Assembly (NCBI RefSeq): GCF_902813185.1
Contig: NZ_LR778301.1
Span: 2,294,001 to 2,358,000, forward strand
DNA from: Denitratisoma oestradiolicum
GTDB taxonomy: Bacteria > Pseudomonadota > Gammaproteobacteria > Burkholderiales > Rhodocyclaceae
Reading direction: 5' to 3'
DNA length: 64,000 nucleotides
Below the pieces are notes generated by a model, which was given only the letters and a program-made list of their open reading frames with translations, had not been told where the DNA came from and searched no databases. Below, piece after piece: positions 18,965 through 29,588 of the stretch (positions are counted from its first letter, which is position 1; every line of letters begins with the position of its first letter). Position numbers and translations under genes: made by a program.

Positions 18965-19414
18965 TTTGAAATACAATGCCTGCGCCGTTTCTTGACGGTG
19001 TGCCCGACGACCCGAAGCGGCGGCGGCGGCGCTAGTCCAGAGATGTTGTCTTACCCTATGGCCGATCGATCGAATCGATCGATAAAGAATGGCCGGCGGA
19101 TGTGGCAGGGGAGTGAAGAGGTGAGCCACGCGACTTGTCGCGTCATCGCCCACTCCGGCAACCCAGGGTATCTCGCTCGCCCGAAGCAGCGATACTACTT
19201 CAAATTGCGCGCAATACAGGCATCCACGATTGCTTTGCGCTGCTTACACCCCATGGTGAAAGCAGCGCAACCCGAACTACCGACAAACCCGAAACCGCTT
19301 GCTTACAGGCCTATGAACCAGCCTTCAACACTGCAAACACGGTCCGCGCCGTCAGCCACTTAACCGCCTGGCGGCATGCGGTTTGTCGTGCCCTGCTTGC
19401 GCGCGGGAGCACAC
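18965..19414 (+). promoter_or_regulatory. rne/rluC intergenic region with long rne leader
   Basis: This 450-bp stretch has no convincing gene. It must hold the promoters of rluC and rne and probably a long rne 5' leader. In E. coli the rne leader mediates autoregulation by RNase E. A perfect 11-bp inverted repeat occurs at 19235-19245 and 19260-19270, described separately. The sequence is less GC-rich than the flanking genes and includes short inverted repeats around TCGATCGATCGA near 19065. Confidence 0.6.
19235..19270 (+). other. Stem-loop in the rne leader
   Basis: The arms TTGCGCTGCTT and AAGCAGCGCAA are exact reverse complements and enclose a 14-base loop containing CCATGG. The hairpin lies about 145 bases upstream of the rne start. 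No T-tract follows, so it is not a terminator. By analogy with the E. coli rne leader hairpins it may be an RNase E autoregulatory element; this is inference. Confidence 0.5.
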
Positions 19415-22207
19415 ATGAAACGCATGCTTTTCAATGCGACGCAGGCCGAGGAACTCCGCGTCGCGATCGTTGATGGTCAGAAACTGATCGACCTCGACAT
19501 CGAATCGGCCGCAAAGGAACAACGCAAGAGCAATATCTACAAGGCGGTCATCACCCGCATCGAGCCCAGTCTCGAAGCGGCGTTCGTTGACTATGGCGCC
19601 GAGCGCCACGGCTTCCTGCCCTTCAAGGAAGTCTCCCGATCCTATTTCAAGGCCGACATGGAGCCGGGCCGCGCCCGTATCCAGGACGCCCTGAAAGTGG
19701 GCCAGGAACTGATCGTCCAGGTCGAGAAGGACGAGCGTGGCAACAAGGGCGCCGCCCTGACCACCTTCGTTTCCCTGGCCGGCCGCTATCTGGTGCTGAT
19801 GCCCAACAACCCCCGGGGTGGCGGCGTTTCCCGTCGCGTCGAGGGCGAGGAGCGCCAGGAACTGCGGGACATCATGGACCAGCTCGATGTCCCCGGCGGC
19901 ATGAGCCTGATCGCCCGCACCGCGGGCATCGGCCGCGGCCTTGAGGAACTCCAGTGGGACCTGAACTACCTGCTGCAACTCTGGGGTGCCATCGACGGTG
20001 CCGCTCAGGGCCAACCCGGCGCCTTCCTGATCTACCAGGAATCCAGCCTGGTGATCCGCGCCATCCGCGACTACTTCCAGCCGGACATCGGCGAAATCCT
20101 GATCGACACCGACGACATCTACGAACAGGCCCAGCAGTTCATGGCCCACGTGATGCCGGGCACGGTGAATCGGGTCAAGCGCTACCACGATGACGTGCCC
20201 CTGTTCTCCCGCTTCCAGATCGAGCACCAGATCGAATCTGCCTACTCCCGCCAGGTGACCCTGCCCTCCGGCGGCGCCATCGTCATCGATCACACGGAAG
20301 CCCTAGTTTCGGTGGACGTGAACTCCGGCCGCGCCACCAAGGGCAGCGACATCGAGGAAACCGCCTTCCGCACCAACTGCGAGGCCGCCGACGAGATCGC
20401 CCGCCAGTTGCGCCTGCGGGATCTGGGCGGCCTGATCGTGATCGACTTCATCGACATGGAGAGCAGCAAGAACCAGCGCGAGGTGGAAAACCGCCTGCGT
20501 GACGCCCTCCATCACGACCGGGCCCGAGTCCAGACCGGCAAGATCAGCCGCTTCGGCCTGCTGGAGCTTTCCCGCCAGCGCCTGCGCCCGGCCCTGGCCG
20601 AGACCAGCTACATCACCTGCCCCCGCTGCACCGGCACCGGCCACATCCGCTCCACCGAATCGGCGGCCCTGCACATCCTGCGCATCCTCGAAGAGGAGGC
20701 CATGAAGGAGAACACCGGCGCCATCCACGTCCAGGTTCCTGTCGATGTCGGCACCTTCCTGCTCAACGAAAAGCGCGGCGACATCGCCCGCATCGAAATG
20801 CGCCACCGGGCCAATCTGCTGATCGTTCCCAACCGCCATCTGGAAACACCCCAGCACGAAATCGTGCGACTGCGCCATGACCAGTTGAACCTGGAAGACA
20901 TCGCGCTGGCCAGCTACCAGATGGTGGGCAAACCCGCCGAGGAAGGCTATCTTTCCCCCGCCGCCCAGAACGAGGTCAAGCCCCCCAAACAGGAAGCCGT
21001 CGTCAAGGGCATCACCCCGGAACAGCCGGCACCTATCGTCGAACCCAGGTCGGCGGCTCCCCACACGGCGGAACGCCCGGCCCAGCCCGGCATTCTCGCC
21101 AGGATCATCGCCTGGTTCACCGGCGACAAGGAACAACCCCAGCCGGTTGAGGAAAAGAAACCGCAAAAAACCGGACGTCGGGACCGTAACGAACGCGGTG
21201 AGCGGGGCGACCGCAACGGCAGGGACCGGAATGGACGAGGCCGCCAAGGTCGCGAGGGTCGTGAAGGTCGCGAAGGCCAGGGCAACCGCGAAGAGCGCCA
21301 ACCCCGGGAAGGCACCGAGCGCAAGGAACGCAACGAGCGGCCCAAGCGCGAGGAAGCCCAGAACGAGGGCGCACGGGAACCCCGCCGCCAACGTGGTGAG
21401 CGTGGCGAAAAGACCGGCGACAAAAACGAGCGTGCCGAGCAGACCGAACGTCCGGAAAAGGCCGAGCGCGGCGAACGGGGCGAACGCGGAGAAAGAAATG
21501 AACGTCCGCCCCGCCAGCCTCGTCAGCCCCGTGCCGAACAGGCCGAGCAACAGGTAATTGCCGAGGGAAGCCAGATTCAGGGTGCCGCAACGGCCGATGA
21601 CAACGAAGCCCAGAGCGAGCGCCGACGTGGTCGCCGGGGCGGCCGCGGCCGGGGGGAGCGTCGCAACGAGGAAACCGGTGCCAGGGAAACCATGGCCCCA
21701 ACCGCTGACACTGCCGCGACTGGCGAACTGGTGGAGCCGATAGCAGTGGCACCTGCCGTTGAATTAACCAGGGAGACCGAGGCCGTCGCCACAATGACGG
21801 CAGAAGCCACTCCGAAAGAGCAAGCTTCCGTGACTGTGGAAGCCGTGATACCGACTCCAGCCGTTGCCCCCCCCCCGGTTGCAGCCCGCGCCATCGAGGC
21901 TCCAGTAGCGGTAGCCGCAGCAGAGCCCGCGGCTCCCGCTCAAGCTGAGAAAATCATCGAAGCTGAACTGGCGCCAGTAGCGGAAGTGGTGGCACCGGCC
22001 ATCGAGCAGCAGCCGGCAGCAGCACCGGCAAAGCGTGAAGCCGAACCGATCGACCTGAGTCAGGCAGGCTTGGTCATGATCGAAACGGTGAGCAGCCGTC
22101 CTGCCTCCGCACCAGTCGCAGTGGCAACCCAGCCTCTGGGCCGCAAACCCAAGCCGGTGCAAGTAGTGGCCGACGAACCCTTGCAGATGGTGGAAACCCG
22201 CCACTGA
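19415..22207 (+). CDS. rne: Ribonuclease E
   Basis: Endoribonuclease and degradosome scaffold of 930 residues. It starts MKRMLFNATQAEELRVAIVDGQ, followed by the S1 domain and the catalytic core, with metal-binding Asp residues in SVDVNSGRATKG and IVIDFIDMESS. The zinc-link motif is CPRCTGTG. The C-terminal third is disordered: first Arg/Glu/Gly-rich RGERGER-type stretches, probably RNA-binding, then Ala/Pro/Val-rich sequence, ending in PLQMVETRH. GGGAG lies just before the chosen ATG. A strong terminator follows. Confidence 0.97.
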   Translation: MKRMLFNATQAEELRVAIVDGQKLIDLDIESAAKEQRKSNIYKAVITRIEPSLEAAFVDYGAERHGFLPFKEVSRSYFKADMEPGRARIQDALKVGQELIVQVEKDERGNKGAALTTFVSLAGRYLVLMPNNPRGGGVSRRVEGEERQELRDIMDQLDVPGGMSLIARTAGIGRGLEELQWDLNYLLQLWGAIDGAAQGQPGAFLIYQESSLVIRAIRDYFQPDIGEILIDTDDIYEQAQQFMAHVMPGTVNRVKRYHDDVPLFSRFQIEHQIESAYSRQVTLPSGGAIVIDHTEALVSVDVNSGRATKGSDIEETAFRTNCEAADEIARQLRLRDLGGLIVIDFIDMESSKNQREVENRLRDALHHDRARVQTGKISRFGLLELSRQRLRPALAETSYITCPRCTGTGHIRSTESAALHILRILEEEAMKENTGAIHVQVPVDVGTFLLNEKRGDIARIEMRHRANLLIVPNRHLETPQHEIVRLRHDQLNLEDIALASYQMVGKPAEEGYLSPAAQNEVKPPKQEAVVKGITPEQPAPIVEPRSAAPHTAERPAQPGILARIIAWFTGDKEQPQPVEEKKPQKTGRRDRNERGERGDRNGRDRNGRGRQGREGREGREGQGNREERQPREGTERKERNERPKREEAQNEGAREPRRQRGERGEKTGDKNERAEQTERPEKAERGERGERGERNERPPRQPRQPRAEQAEQQVIAEGSQIQGAATADDNEAQSERRRGRRGGRGRGERRNEETGARETMAPTADTAATGELVEPIAVAPAVELTRETEAVATMTAEATPKEQASVTVEAVIPTPAVAPPPVAARAIEAPVAVAAAEPAAPAQAEKIIEAELAPVAEVVAPAIEQQPAAAPAKREAEPIDLSQAGLVMIETVSSRPASAPVAVATQPLGRKPKPVQVVADEPLQMVETRH

Positions 22208-22230
22208 TCGGCAAACGGTCATTGGCAAGA

Positions 22231-22260
22231 ATGGGCGTCCCGATGGACGCCCATTTTTTT
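22231..22260 (+). terminator. Rho-independent terminator of rne
   Basis: A perfect 10-bp stem (arms 22231-22240 and 22245-22254, loop CGAT) is followed by a run of seven Ts. It begins 24 bases after the rne stop codon. Confidence 0.93.
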
Positions 22261-22322
22261 GGAACCTCAGGTTGAGAGCACCATCCTGCGGGAGGCAAGT
22301 GAAACTACCATGTCCATCCAAC

Positions 22323-22348
22323 AAAAAAGGCCCCGCAGGGCCTTTTTC
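22323..22348. terminator. Bidirectional terminator between rne and the ETF-QO gene
   Basis: A GGCCC/GGGCC stem is flanked by A6 on the left and T5 on the right, so it can end transcripts in both directions. On the minus strand it lies about 20 bases after the ETF-QO stop. It backs up the rne terminator on the plus strand. Confidence 0.8.
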
Positions 22349-22369
22349 ATTCTCTGCAAGAATTGCCCG

Positions 22370-24001
22370 TCACATGCTGGTGTAGATCGGTCCCTCGCCT
22401 CCCTGGGGCACGACCCAGGTGATGTTCTGGGTGGGGTCCTTGATGTCGCAGGTCTTGCAATGCACACAGTTCTGGGCGTTGATCTGTAGGCGCGGATTGC
22501 TGCCGTCCTCGTCGCGCACGATTTCATACACGCCGGCCGGGCAGTAGCGCTGCTCGGGGGCGTCGTACTTGGCCAGATTGACCTGGATCGGCACGCTAGG
22601 GTCCTTCAGGGTCAGGTGGCAGGGCTGGTTTTCCTCGTGGTTGGTGCTGGAGAGGAACACGGAGGAAAGCCGGTCGAAGGTCAGCACGCCATCGGGCTTG
22701 GGATACTGGATCGGCGCGCACTCCGAGGCCAGTTTCAGCTTGCTGTGGTCGGCGCTGTTGTGCAGGGTCCAGGGGGCCTTGCCGCCCAGCAGCGTCTGGT
22801 CAATGCCCACCATCAGGGCGCCCAGGTAGGTGCCCTTGCTCATCCAGGGCTTGAAGTTGCGGGCCTTGTGCAGTTCCTGGTAGAGCCAGGAATTGCGGAA
22901 CTTCTCCGGATAGGCGGTCAGCTCGTCCCGCTGGCGCTCGGTGCCCAGGGCCTCGGCCAGGGCTTCTGCCACCATCATGCCGCTCTTGATGGCTGCATGG
23001 GAACCCTTGATGCGGGAGGCGTTGAGGAAACCGGCATCGTCGCCGATCAGGGCGCCGCCCGGGAAAATCAGCTTGGGCAATGATTGCAGGCCGCCGGCGG
23101 CAATGGCTCGGGCACCGTAGGACAGACGCTTGCCGCCCTCGAAGAAGCCGCGAATCCTGGGGTGGGTCTTGTAGCGCTGGAACTCCTCGAAGGGAGACAG
23201 ATGGGGATTGCTATAGCCCAAGCCCACCACGAAGCCCACGGCCACCAGGTTCTCGCCGAAGTGGTAGAGGAAGGAACCGCCATAGGTGTCGGAGGCCAGG
23301 GGCCAGCCGGCGGTGTGCATCACCATGCCCTTGACGTGGTTCTCGGGCTTGATCTCCCACAGTTCCTTGATGCCGATGCCATAGGTCTGGGGATCGGCAC
23401 CGTTGCGCAGATTGAACTTGGCTTCCAGTTGCTTGCCCAAATGACCCCGGCAGCCCTCGGCGAAGAGGGTGTACTTGCCATGGAGTTCCATGCCCGGTTG
23501 GTAGGCGTCGGTGGGTTGGCCATCCTTGCCCACCCCCATGTCGCCGGTGGCCACGCCCTTGACCGCGCCGTTCTCGTCGAACAGCACCTCGGCGCCAGCG
23601 AAGCCCGGGTAGATCTCAACCCCCAGGGCCTCGGCCTGCTGGCCCAGCCAACGGGTTACCTGACCCAGGCTGATGACATAGTTGCCATGATTGATGAAAC
23701 AGTCGGGCAACAGCATGTTGGGTACCTGGACGCCGCCGTTTTCGGTCAGGAAGACGAAGCGGTCTTCCGTCACTTCGGTGTCCAGGGGGGCGCCCTGTTC
23801 CTTCCAGTCGGGAATCAGTTCGGTCAGGGCGATCGGGTCCATGACCGCGCCGGAAAGGATGTGGGCACCGATTTCGGCGCCCTTTTCAATCAGGCAGACA
23901 TTGATGTCGGCATTGAGCTGCTTGAGCCGAATCGCCGCCGCAAGCCCGGCAGGGCCGCCGCCGACGATCACCACGTCAAATTCCATCGCTTCGCGTTCCA
24001 T
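22370..24001 (-). CDS. etfD: Electron transfer flavoprotein-ubiquinone oxidoreductase
   Basis: Membrane-associated enzyme passing electrons from ETF, reduced by acyl-CoA dehydrogenases, to ubiquinone. The 543-residue protein has the FAD motif [15 protein letters not shown] at the N-terminus and the 4Fe-4S cysteines near the C-terminus: CPAGVYE, then [12 protein letters not shown]. It ends [10 protein letters not shown], as in full-length relatives. AGGAA precedes the chosen [13 protein letters not shown] five codons later is possible. It fits with the acyl-CoA dehydrogenase gene at 33.3 kb, though the two are not adjacent. Confidence 0.96.
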   Translation of the reverse strand: MEREAMEFDVVIVGGGPAGLAAAIRLKQLNADINVCLIEKGAEIGAHILSGAVMDPIALTELIPDWKEQGAPLDTEVTEDRFVFLTENGGVQVPNMLLPDCFINHGNYVISLGQVTRWLGQQAEALGVEIYPGFAGAEVLFDENGAVKGVATGDMGVGKDGQPTDAYQPGMELHGKYTLFAEGCRGHLGKQLEAKFNLRNGADPQTYGIGIKELWEIKPENHVKGMVMHTAGWPLASDTYGGSFLYHFGENLVAVGFVVGLGYSNPHLSPFEEFQRYKTHPRIRGFFEGGKRLSYGARAIAAGGLQSLPKLIFPGGALIGDDAGFLNASRIKGSHAAIKSGMMVAEALAEALGTERQRDELTAYPEKFRNSWLYQELHKARNFKPWMSKGTYLGALMVGIDQTLLGGKAPWTLHNSADHSKLKLASECAPIQYPKPDGVLTFDRLSSVFLSSTNHEENQPCHLTLKDPSVPIQVNLAKYDAPEQRYCPAGVYEIVRDEDGSNPRLQINAQNCVHCKTCDIKDPTQNITWVVPQGGEGPIYTSM

Positions 24002-24142
24002 GGATTCCTCGCTAGATAGGTGCCAGTGCAGAGCTGGTGATTTTAACCCAGGTTGGAAAGCCGAACGGCGCCGGAAACGAATTCGGCGTTCCTTGGAACG
24101 GAGTTTCACCGATGAAGCGGACGATCTGCTCTAATCGCCGAT

Positions 24143-26476
24143 ATGACATTGACGATAATCGCCGGCGCCGTCGGCATGCTTTGGCTTCAGCAGCAGGCCT
24201 ATCTGCTGGATCACGGCATGCTTTTGCTACTGGCAGCCACCGGCCTGCTGGCCGCTCTGGCCGGCCGATGGACTACCCGGCTGCGATCCCTGCTGCCGGT
24301 GGGCGCCTTCCTGCTGGGTATCGCCTGGGCCGGCACCCTGGCCCAGCAGCGCCTGGCCGATGCCCTGCCCACCGCCAGCGAAGGAAAGGATATCCGGGTG
24401 ACGGGCACCATCGCCACCCTGCCCCAGCCCTTCGAGAATGGTTGGCGCTTCGAATTCGCCCCCGAACATTCCGCCCGTCCCCTCCCCCGCCGGATTTCCG
24501 TGGCTTGGTACCAGGGCTCGCGGCCTCAGGACGAAACCGGCCATGACGGGATTCCCCAACTCCACGCGGGAGAACGCTGGCAACTGACCCTGCGCCTGAA
24601 GCGCCCCCATGGCAACCTCAATCCGGGGGGCTTCGACTACGAAGCCTGGCTCTTCGAGCGGGGCATACGGGCCACCAGCTACGTGCGATCGGCGCCGGAC
24701 AACCGGCGCCTGGATGCCTTCGTGCCCAGCCTGGGCCATTGGATAGAACGCCTGCGGGAGAACGTGCGCCAGCGCTTCCAGGCCACCCTGGGGGAGCGCC
24801 CCTACGCCGGGGTGCTGGTGGCCCTGGCGGTGGGGGACCAGAACGCCATCGACCACAGCCAATGGCAGACCTTCGCCCGCACCGGCCTGACCCATCTGAT
24901 GAGCATTTCCGGATTGCACATCACCCTGGTGGCCAGCCTGATCTACGGGCTGACCGGCTGGCTGTGGCGCCGTTCGACTTATCTTCCCCTGCGCCTGCCG
25001 GCCCAGCAGGCGGCAGCCCTGGGGGGATTTCTCGGGGCCTGGACCTATTGCCTGCTGGCGGGTTTCGCGGTGCCGGCCCAGCGCACCCTCTACATGCTGG
25101 GGGTGGCAGCCCTGGCCCTGTTCCTGCGGCGACCGATGGCGCCCCGACAAGTGCTGGCCCTGGCTCTGCTGCTGGTGCTGCTGCTCGACCCATGGGCCGT
25201 GCTGGCCGCCGGTTTCTGGCTCTCCTTCGGCGCCGTGAGCCTGCTGTTCCTGGTGGGCGGCGGCCATCTTCGCCCCGGCCACTGGCTGGGCCAATGGGGC
25301 CGCGCCCAGTGGGCCATGACGGTGGGCATGCTGCCCCTGCTGCTGATCCTGTTCCAGCAATTTTCCCTGGTCTCGCCCCTGGCCAACGGCCTGGCCATTC
25401 CCCTGGTCAGTTTTGTCGTCACGCCCCTGGCCCTGCTGGCGGCCGTGCCCGGCCTGGAGTTCCTGCTGCTGCCCGCCCACGGCATCATGGCCCTGCTGAT
25501 GTCTTTGGTGGAGTGGCTGGCCTCGAGCCCCTGGGCGGTCTGGCAGCAACACCAGCCGCCCCTCTGGGCCACGCTGCTGGCCCTGGTGGGCGCCCTCTGG
25601 CTGCTGCTGCCCCGGGGCTTTCCGGCCCGCTGGATCGGCGCCGTGATGCTGCTGCCCCTGTTCCTGGTGCCGCCGCCCCGCCCGGCTCCGGGAGAGGCAA
25701 CAGTCACCGTGCTGGATGTGGGCCAGGGCCTGGCGGTCCATGTCCAAACCGCCCATCACGACCTGATCTTCGACACCGGTCCGGCCTTTTCGCCGGACGC
25801 CAACAGCGGCAACCGCATCATCCTGCCCTACCTCCGGGCACTGGGTGTGGGTCGCCTCGACCGGGTGGTGGTCAGCCACGAGGACAAGGATCATGCCGGC
25901 GGCGCTGAATCGGTGCTGACGGACCTGCCGGTGGGGGAACTGCTCAGCTCCCTGCCCTTCGAGCATGATATTTCGGCCCTGCCCGTGCCCCAGCGCCTCT
26001 GTCTGGCGAGCGAAGGCTGGCAATGGGATGGCGTGGAATTCGCAATGCTGCATCCCGCCGAGGCCGACTACGACCGGCAGGGTGCCAAAAGCAACGACCT
26101 GAGCTGTGTACTGCGCCTCGCCACGCCCCATGGCAGCCTGCTGCTGACCGCCGACATCGAGGCTCGCTCCGAGGCCGCCCTGCTGAGTCGCTTGGGAACC
26201 GGGCTGCAAGCGGATGTGCTGCTGGTGCCCCACCACGGCAGCCGCACCTCATCCACGCTGGAATTCATTGACGCCGTGGCGCCCCACCACGCCGTGATCC
26301 CGGTGGGTTACCGCAACCGTTTCGGTCATCCCAAGGCCGAGGTGCTGGCCCGCTACCACGGCATCCCGCTCCATCGCACCGACCGGGACGGTGCGGTGCG
26401 GCTGGACTTCCGTCAGGGCAACATCCAGGTCAGCCACGAGCGGGAGCGCCGGCGGCGCTACTGGCAGGGACAGTGA
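24143..26476 (+). CDS. comEC: ComEC/Rec2-family DNA uptake channel
   Basis: Putative inner-membrane channel for single-stranded DNA during natural transformation. It is 777 residues. The N-terminal region contains two transmembrane stretches and an OB-like DUF4131 part. The central competence domain has many transmembrane helices, with the conserved HLMSISGLHITL segment. The C-terminal metallo-beta-lactamase domain begins at VLDVGQGLAVHV and carries SHEDKDHAGG and VPHHGSRTSS. The metal-binding His/Asp residues appear intact. No other competence genes lie beside it. The 3' end is 7 bp from the convergent lolD stop. Confidence 0.93.
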   Translation: MTLTIIAGAVGMLWLQQQAYLLDHGMLLLLAATGLLAALAGRWTTRLRSLLPVGAFLLGIAWAGTLAQQRLADALPTASEGKDIRVTGTIATLPQPFENGWRFEFAPEHSARPLPRRISVAWYQGSRPQDETGHDGIPQLHAGERWQLTLRLKRPHGNLNPGGFDYEAWLFERGIRATSYVRSAPDNRRLDAFVPSLGHWIERLRENVRQRFQATLGERPYAGVLVALAVGDQNAIDHSQWQTFARTGLTHLMSISGLHITLVASLIYGLTGWLWRRSTYLPLRLPAQQAAALGGFLGAWTYCLLAGFAVPAQRTLYMLGVAALALFLRRPMAPRQVLALALLLVLLLDPWAVLAAGFWLSFGAVSLLFLVGGGHLRPGHWLGQWGRAQWAMTVGMLPLLLILFQQFSLVSPLANGLAIPLVSFVVTPLALLAAVPGLEFLLLPAHGIMALLMSLVEWLASSPWAVWQQHQPPLWATLLALVGALWLLLPRGFPARWIGAVMLLPLFLVPPPRPAPGEATVTVLDVGQGLAVHVQTAHHDLIFDTGPAFSPDANSGNRIILPYLRALGVGRLDRVVVSHEDKDHAGGAESVLTDLPVGELLSSLPFEHDISALPVPQRLCLASEGWQWDGVEFAMLHPAEADYDRQGAKSNDLSCVLRLATPHGSLLLTADIEARSEAALLSRLGTGLQADVLLVPHHGSRTSSTLEFIDAVAPHHAVIPVGYRNRFGHPKAEVLARYHGIPLHRTDRDGAVRLDFRQGNIQVSHERERRRRYWQGQ

Positions 26477-26483
26477 AGCTCCG

Positions 26484-27173
26484 TCATTCCAGGGGGATCA
26501 GGCGTCCATCCTGGATACGCAGGCGCCGTCCGGCCCGGGCCGCCAGTTCCGGATCGTGGGTCACCAGTACCAGGCCGGCACCCCGCTCCCGGTTGAGGCG
26601 CAGCATCAGTTCGAACACCGCCTCCGCCGTGTGTCGATCCAGATTGCCGGTGGGCTCGTCGGCCAGTACACAGGCCGGCCCCGCCACCAAAGCCCGGGCC
26701 ACGGCGGCCCGTTGGCGCTCGCCCCCGGAGAGCTCACCGGGTCGATGGGTCAGACGGTGACCCAGGCCCACCTCCTCCAGGATCGCCTGCGCCTGCCCCA
26801 GGGCGACTCCCCTGGGCTGGCGGCGGATCAGCAGGGGCATGGCGACGTTCTCCAGAGCGCTGAATTCTGGCAGCAGGTGATGGAACTGATAAATGAAGCC
26901 CAGGGCTTCGTTGCGCAGCCGGTCCCGCTCCCCCTGGGGCACGGCCGCCAGATTCCGGCCCAGCAGTTCCACGCTGCCCTGACTGGGCGCGTCCAGCCCC
27001 CCCAGCAGATGCAGCAAGGTGCTCTTGCCCGAACCGCTGGCGCCGACAATGGCCACCGCCTCTCCCGCTGCCAGCTCGAAGTCGATGCCCGACAGCACCG
27101 GCACCTCCACCGTGCCCTGGTGGAAGGATTTTCTCAGGCCCCGGCAGCGCAGGATGAAATCCAGGTCACTCAT
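26484..27173 (-). CDS. lolD: Lipoprotein-releasing ABC transporter ATPase LolD
   Basis: ATPase of the LolCDE complex that extracts outer-membrane lipoproteins from the inner membrane. It has 229 residues, with Walker [10 protein letters not shown], signature LSGGERQR, Walker [13 protein letters not shown] and the switch His in LVTHDPEL. The ATG overlaps the lolC stop by 8 bp, so the pair is coupled. Confidence 0.96.
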   Translation of the reverse strand: MSDLDFILRCRGLRKSFHQGTVEVPVLSGIDFELAAGEAVAIVGASGSGKSTLLHLLGGLDAPSQGSVELLGRNLAAVPQGERDRLRNEALGFIYQFHHLLPEFSALENVAMPLLIRRQPRGVALGQAQAILEEVGLGHRLTHRPGELSGGERQRAAVARALVAGPACVLADEPTGNLDRHTAEAVFELMLRLNRERGAGLVLVTHDPELAARAGRRLRIQDGRLIPLE

Positions 27174-28419
27174 AGCGCAAAGCCTCCGCCGGATTGACCC
27201 GGGACGCCCGCCAGCTCGGATACAGGGTGGCCAACAGAGTCAGCAGGAAGGACACACCGCTGATCACCGCCACGTCATTCCAATTCAACTCCGAAGGCAG
27301 GTCGGAGATGTAATAGACATCCTTGGAAAGGAAGTGGATGCCCAGCACGCGTTCGATGAAGGGCACCACCACGTCGATGTTCAGGGCCAGGGCCACGCCT
27401 CCGGCCACGCCGGCCGCCAGGCCCACGACACCGATCACCAGGCCCTGGATGATGAAAATGCCCATGATGCTGCGGGAACCCGCCCCCATGGTGCGAAGAA
27501 TGGCGATGTCGGCCTGCTTGTCGGTCACCGCCATCACCAGGGTGGAAACGATGTTGAAGGCCGCCACGGCGACGATCAGCAGCAGGATCAGGAACATCAT
27601 GTTCTTCTCGATCTGTACCGCCCGGAAGAAGTTGGCGTGGCTGCGGGTCCAGTCGGTGACGTAGGACGTCTCGGGGATCAAGGGCAGCAGTTCCCGGGCC
27701 ACGGAGGGGGCCTCGAAGAGATCCGCCAGCTTGAGCCGGATGCCGGAGACCCGGTCCTCCATGCGGTAGAGCCGCTGGGCATCCCCCATATGGACCAGGG
27801 CCAGGCCCGAGTCGAATTCATACATATTGGCCTCGAAGATGCCCACCACCCGGAACTGCTTGAGGCGGGGCAGTACGGCCGCTGGCGTGACCATGCCCTG
27901 GGGCGCGATCAGGGTCACCTTGTCGCCGGGCAGTGCCCGCAGGGACCGGGCAAGGTCGGCCCCCAGGATGATGCCGAATTCGCCTTCATGCAGATCACCC
28001 AGCTTGCCGGCCTTCATGTAGCGGGCGAAATCCGCCACCTTGTCCTCTTCCTCGGGCAGGACGCCCCGCACCATCACCCCCCGCACCTCGTCGCCCCAGG
28101 AGAGCAGTCCCTGGGCCTGGACGTAGGGCGCGGCGGCGCGAACCTTGGGGTGCAGGATCAGGTTGCGGCTCAGACCGGACCAGTCCTCCAGTTCGCCATC
28201 GGCACCGGAAACCTGGATATGGGCAGCGACCCCCAGGATGCGTGTGCGCAGCTCCTTCTGGAAGCCGTTCATCACCGACAACACCACAATCAGGGCCGCC
28301 ACGCCCAGGGCGATGCCGGCCATGGAGAGCATGGAAATGAAGGAGATGAAACGATTGCGGCCCGCACCCCGTTTCTTGGCACGGGTATAGCGCAGGCCGA
28401 TCAGCAGTTCATAGCTCAT
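27166..28419 (-). CDS. lolC: Lipoprotein-releasing ABC transporter permease LolC/E
   Basis: Membrane subunit of the lipoprotein-release transporter, 417 residues. It begins [18 protein letters not shown], followed by the first transmembrane helix (about 27-50), a periplasmic domain, then three C-terminal helices of the FtsX type, with the [16 protein letters not shown] coupling region. Only one permease gene is present, as in many Betaproteobacteria, where a single LolF-like protein may replace LolC plus LolE. The ribosome site is weak. It diverges from the RpfE-type gene. Confidence 0.94.
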   Translation of the reverse strand: MSYELLIGLRYTRAKKRGAGRNRFISFISMLSMAGIALGVAALIVVLSVMNGFQKELRTRILGVAAHIQVSGADGELEDWSGLSRNLILHPKVRAAAPYVQAQGLLSWGDEVRGVMVRGVLPEEEDKVADFARYMKAGKLGDLHEGEFGIILGADLARSLRALPGDKVTLIAPQGMVTPAAVLPRLKQFRVVGIFEANMYEFDSGLALVHMGDAQRLYRMEDRVSGIRLKLADLFEAPSVARELLPLIPETSYVTDWTRSHANFFRAVQIEKNMMFLILLLIVAVAAFNIVSTLVMAVTDKQADIAILRTMGAGSRSIMGIFIIQGLVIGVVGLAAGVAGGVALALNIDVVVPFIERVLGIHFLSKDVYYISDLPSELNWNDVAVISGVSFLLTLLATLYPSWRASRVNPAEALRYE

Positions 28420-28580
28420 GCAGGGGACTCGAAAGGCCAGCAGGCGGCCTGGGGAAACAGAAGGGCGCCATGATACCTGCTTGGCTGGAATGCTCCCCGG
28501 AACGCCACTACCTAATCGGCTCACCGCGCTCGACGGCCACACTCGGCACTATTGATGCGGTTTCACGTTAACATCGGCCC

Positions 28581-29588
28581 ATGCGCATTACCTTCGTCAT
28601 TCCCGGCCTGCTCTGGCCCCGGCAGGCCCTGCTCGATACCCTCACCGACCTTCCCCTGCCGGCGCTGGAATCCCTGCTGGGCCGAGCCCGGCACGGTACG
28701 CCACCGCCCTCCCCCCAACATTACTGGCAGTCCGCCTTTTCCCTGGACCGCTGGGCCGCCGCCCCCCTGCGCCGCCTCGGCCTTGGGCTGGAGGACGATG
28801 GCCGGACCTGGCTCTGCGCCGATCCGGTGCATCTGCAACTGGGCCGGCAAAGCGCCCTGCTGGGCGATCCGGCCGACCTGGCTCTTGAGTTCGAAGAGGC
28901 CCGGCAACTGCATGCCAGTCTGGCCCCCCTGTTCGACAGCATGGGCGAACTATGTTTCGACGGCCCCAACACCTGGCACCTGGCCCTGTCGGCCCCGCCT
29001 CCCCAGGTGCCGGAACAACTGCCGGTGGGTGCCTCGGCCGTCGCCCTGCTGCCCGAGGGGCCCACGGCCCGGCCCTGGCGGCGCCTGCTCAATGAAGTGC
29101 AGATGAGCCTCCACGGCCATCAGGTGAACCAACTCCGGACAGCGGCAGGCAAACCCACCATCGACAGTCTGGCCCTGTGGGGCGCGGGCAGCCGGCCCCA
29201 GGCCCGACGCCGGCCCTTCAATCATTTGTGGAGCGACGATCCCCTGATCTGGGGCCTCGGACATCTGGGCAACATTGCCACCCGCAACCTGCCGGCGAGC
29301 TTCGAGACGGCCCGGCGCGCGGTCTGCATCCATTACGACGGCCTGATCGGTCCCTCCCGACTCCACGACGCCATGGCCTGGCGCGAGGCCCTGGCCCGGT
29401 TGGAAAGCCAGTGGCTGGCGCCGGCCCTGCACCACCGGGCAGTGGACAGCATCGAGCTCCTGGCCTGGGGCGAGGCAGGCGCCATCCAGCTGACCCTGGA
29501 CGCCTGGCAACGCCGGAAATTCTGGCGCCATCCCTTGCCCCTGGCTGAACTGGTCATACCCCAGGCCGACGAGCCTCAGAGATCATGA
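28581..29588 (+). CDS. RpfE-type conserved protein (COG4255-like)
   Basis: A 335-residue soluble protein starting MRITFVIPGLLWPRQALLD. Proteins of this kind are annotated as RpfE-type regulators or as phosphoglycerate-mutase-like, and they often lie next to recJ, as here. The conserved C-terminal part includes NHLWSDDPLIWGLGHL. No catalytic motif can be assigned with confidence. Its stop overlaps the recJ start (ATGA), so the two are coupled. Confidence 0.75.
   Translation: MRITFVIPGLLWPRQALLDTLTDLPLPALESLLGRARHGTPPPSPQHYWQSAFSLDRWAAAPLRRLGLGLEDDGRTWLCADPVHLQLGRQSALLGDPADLALEFEEARQLHASLAPLFDSMGELCFDGPNTWHLALSAPPPQVPEQLPVGASAVALLPEGPTARPWRRLLNEVQMSLHGHQVNQLRTAAGKPTIDSLALWGAGSRPQARRRPFNHLWSDDPLIWGLGHLGNIATRNLPASFETARRAVCIHYDGLIGPSRLHDAMAWREALARLESQWLAPALHHRAVDSIELLAWGEAGAIQLTLDAWQRRKFWRHPLPLAELVIPQADEPQRS

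Noticed and set aside
21150..21540. Arg/Glu/Gly repeats considered as a separate gene or a DNA repeat
   Set aside because: They are in frame within the disordered C-terminal region of RNase E, as known for this family.
24227..26236. Long open frame antisense to comEC (about 670 codons)
   Set aside because: It is a by-product of GC-rich codon use in comEC. Its product is Gln/Gly/His-rich without domains, while comEC on the other strand has clear motifs.
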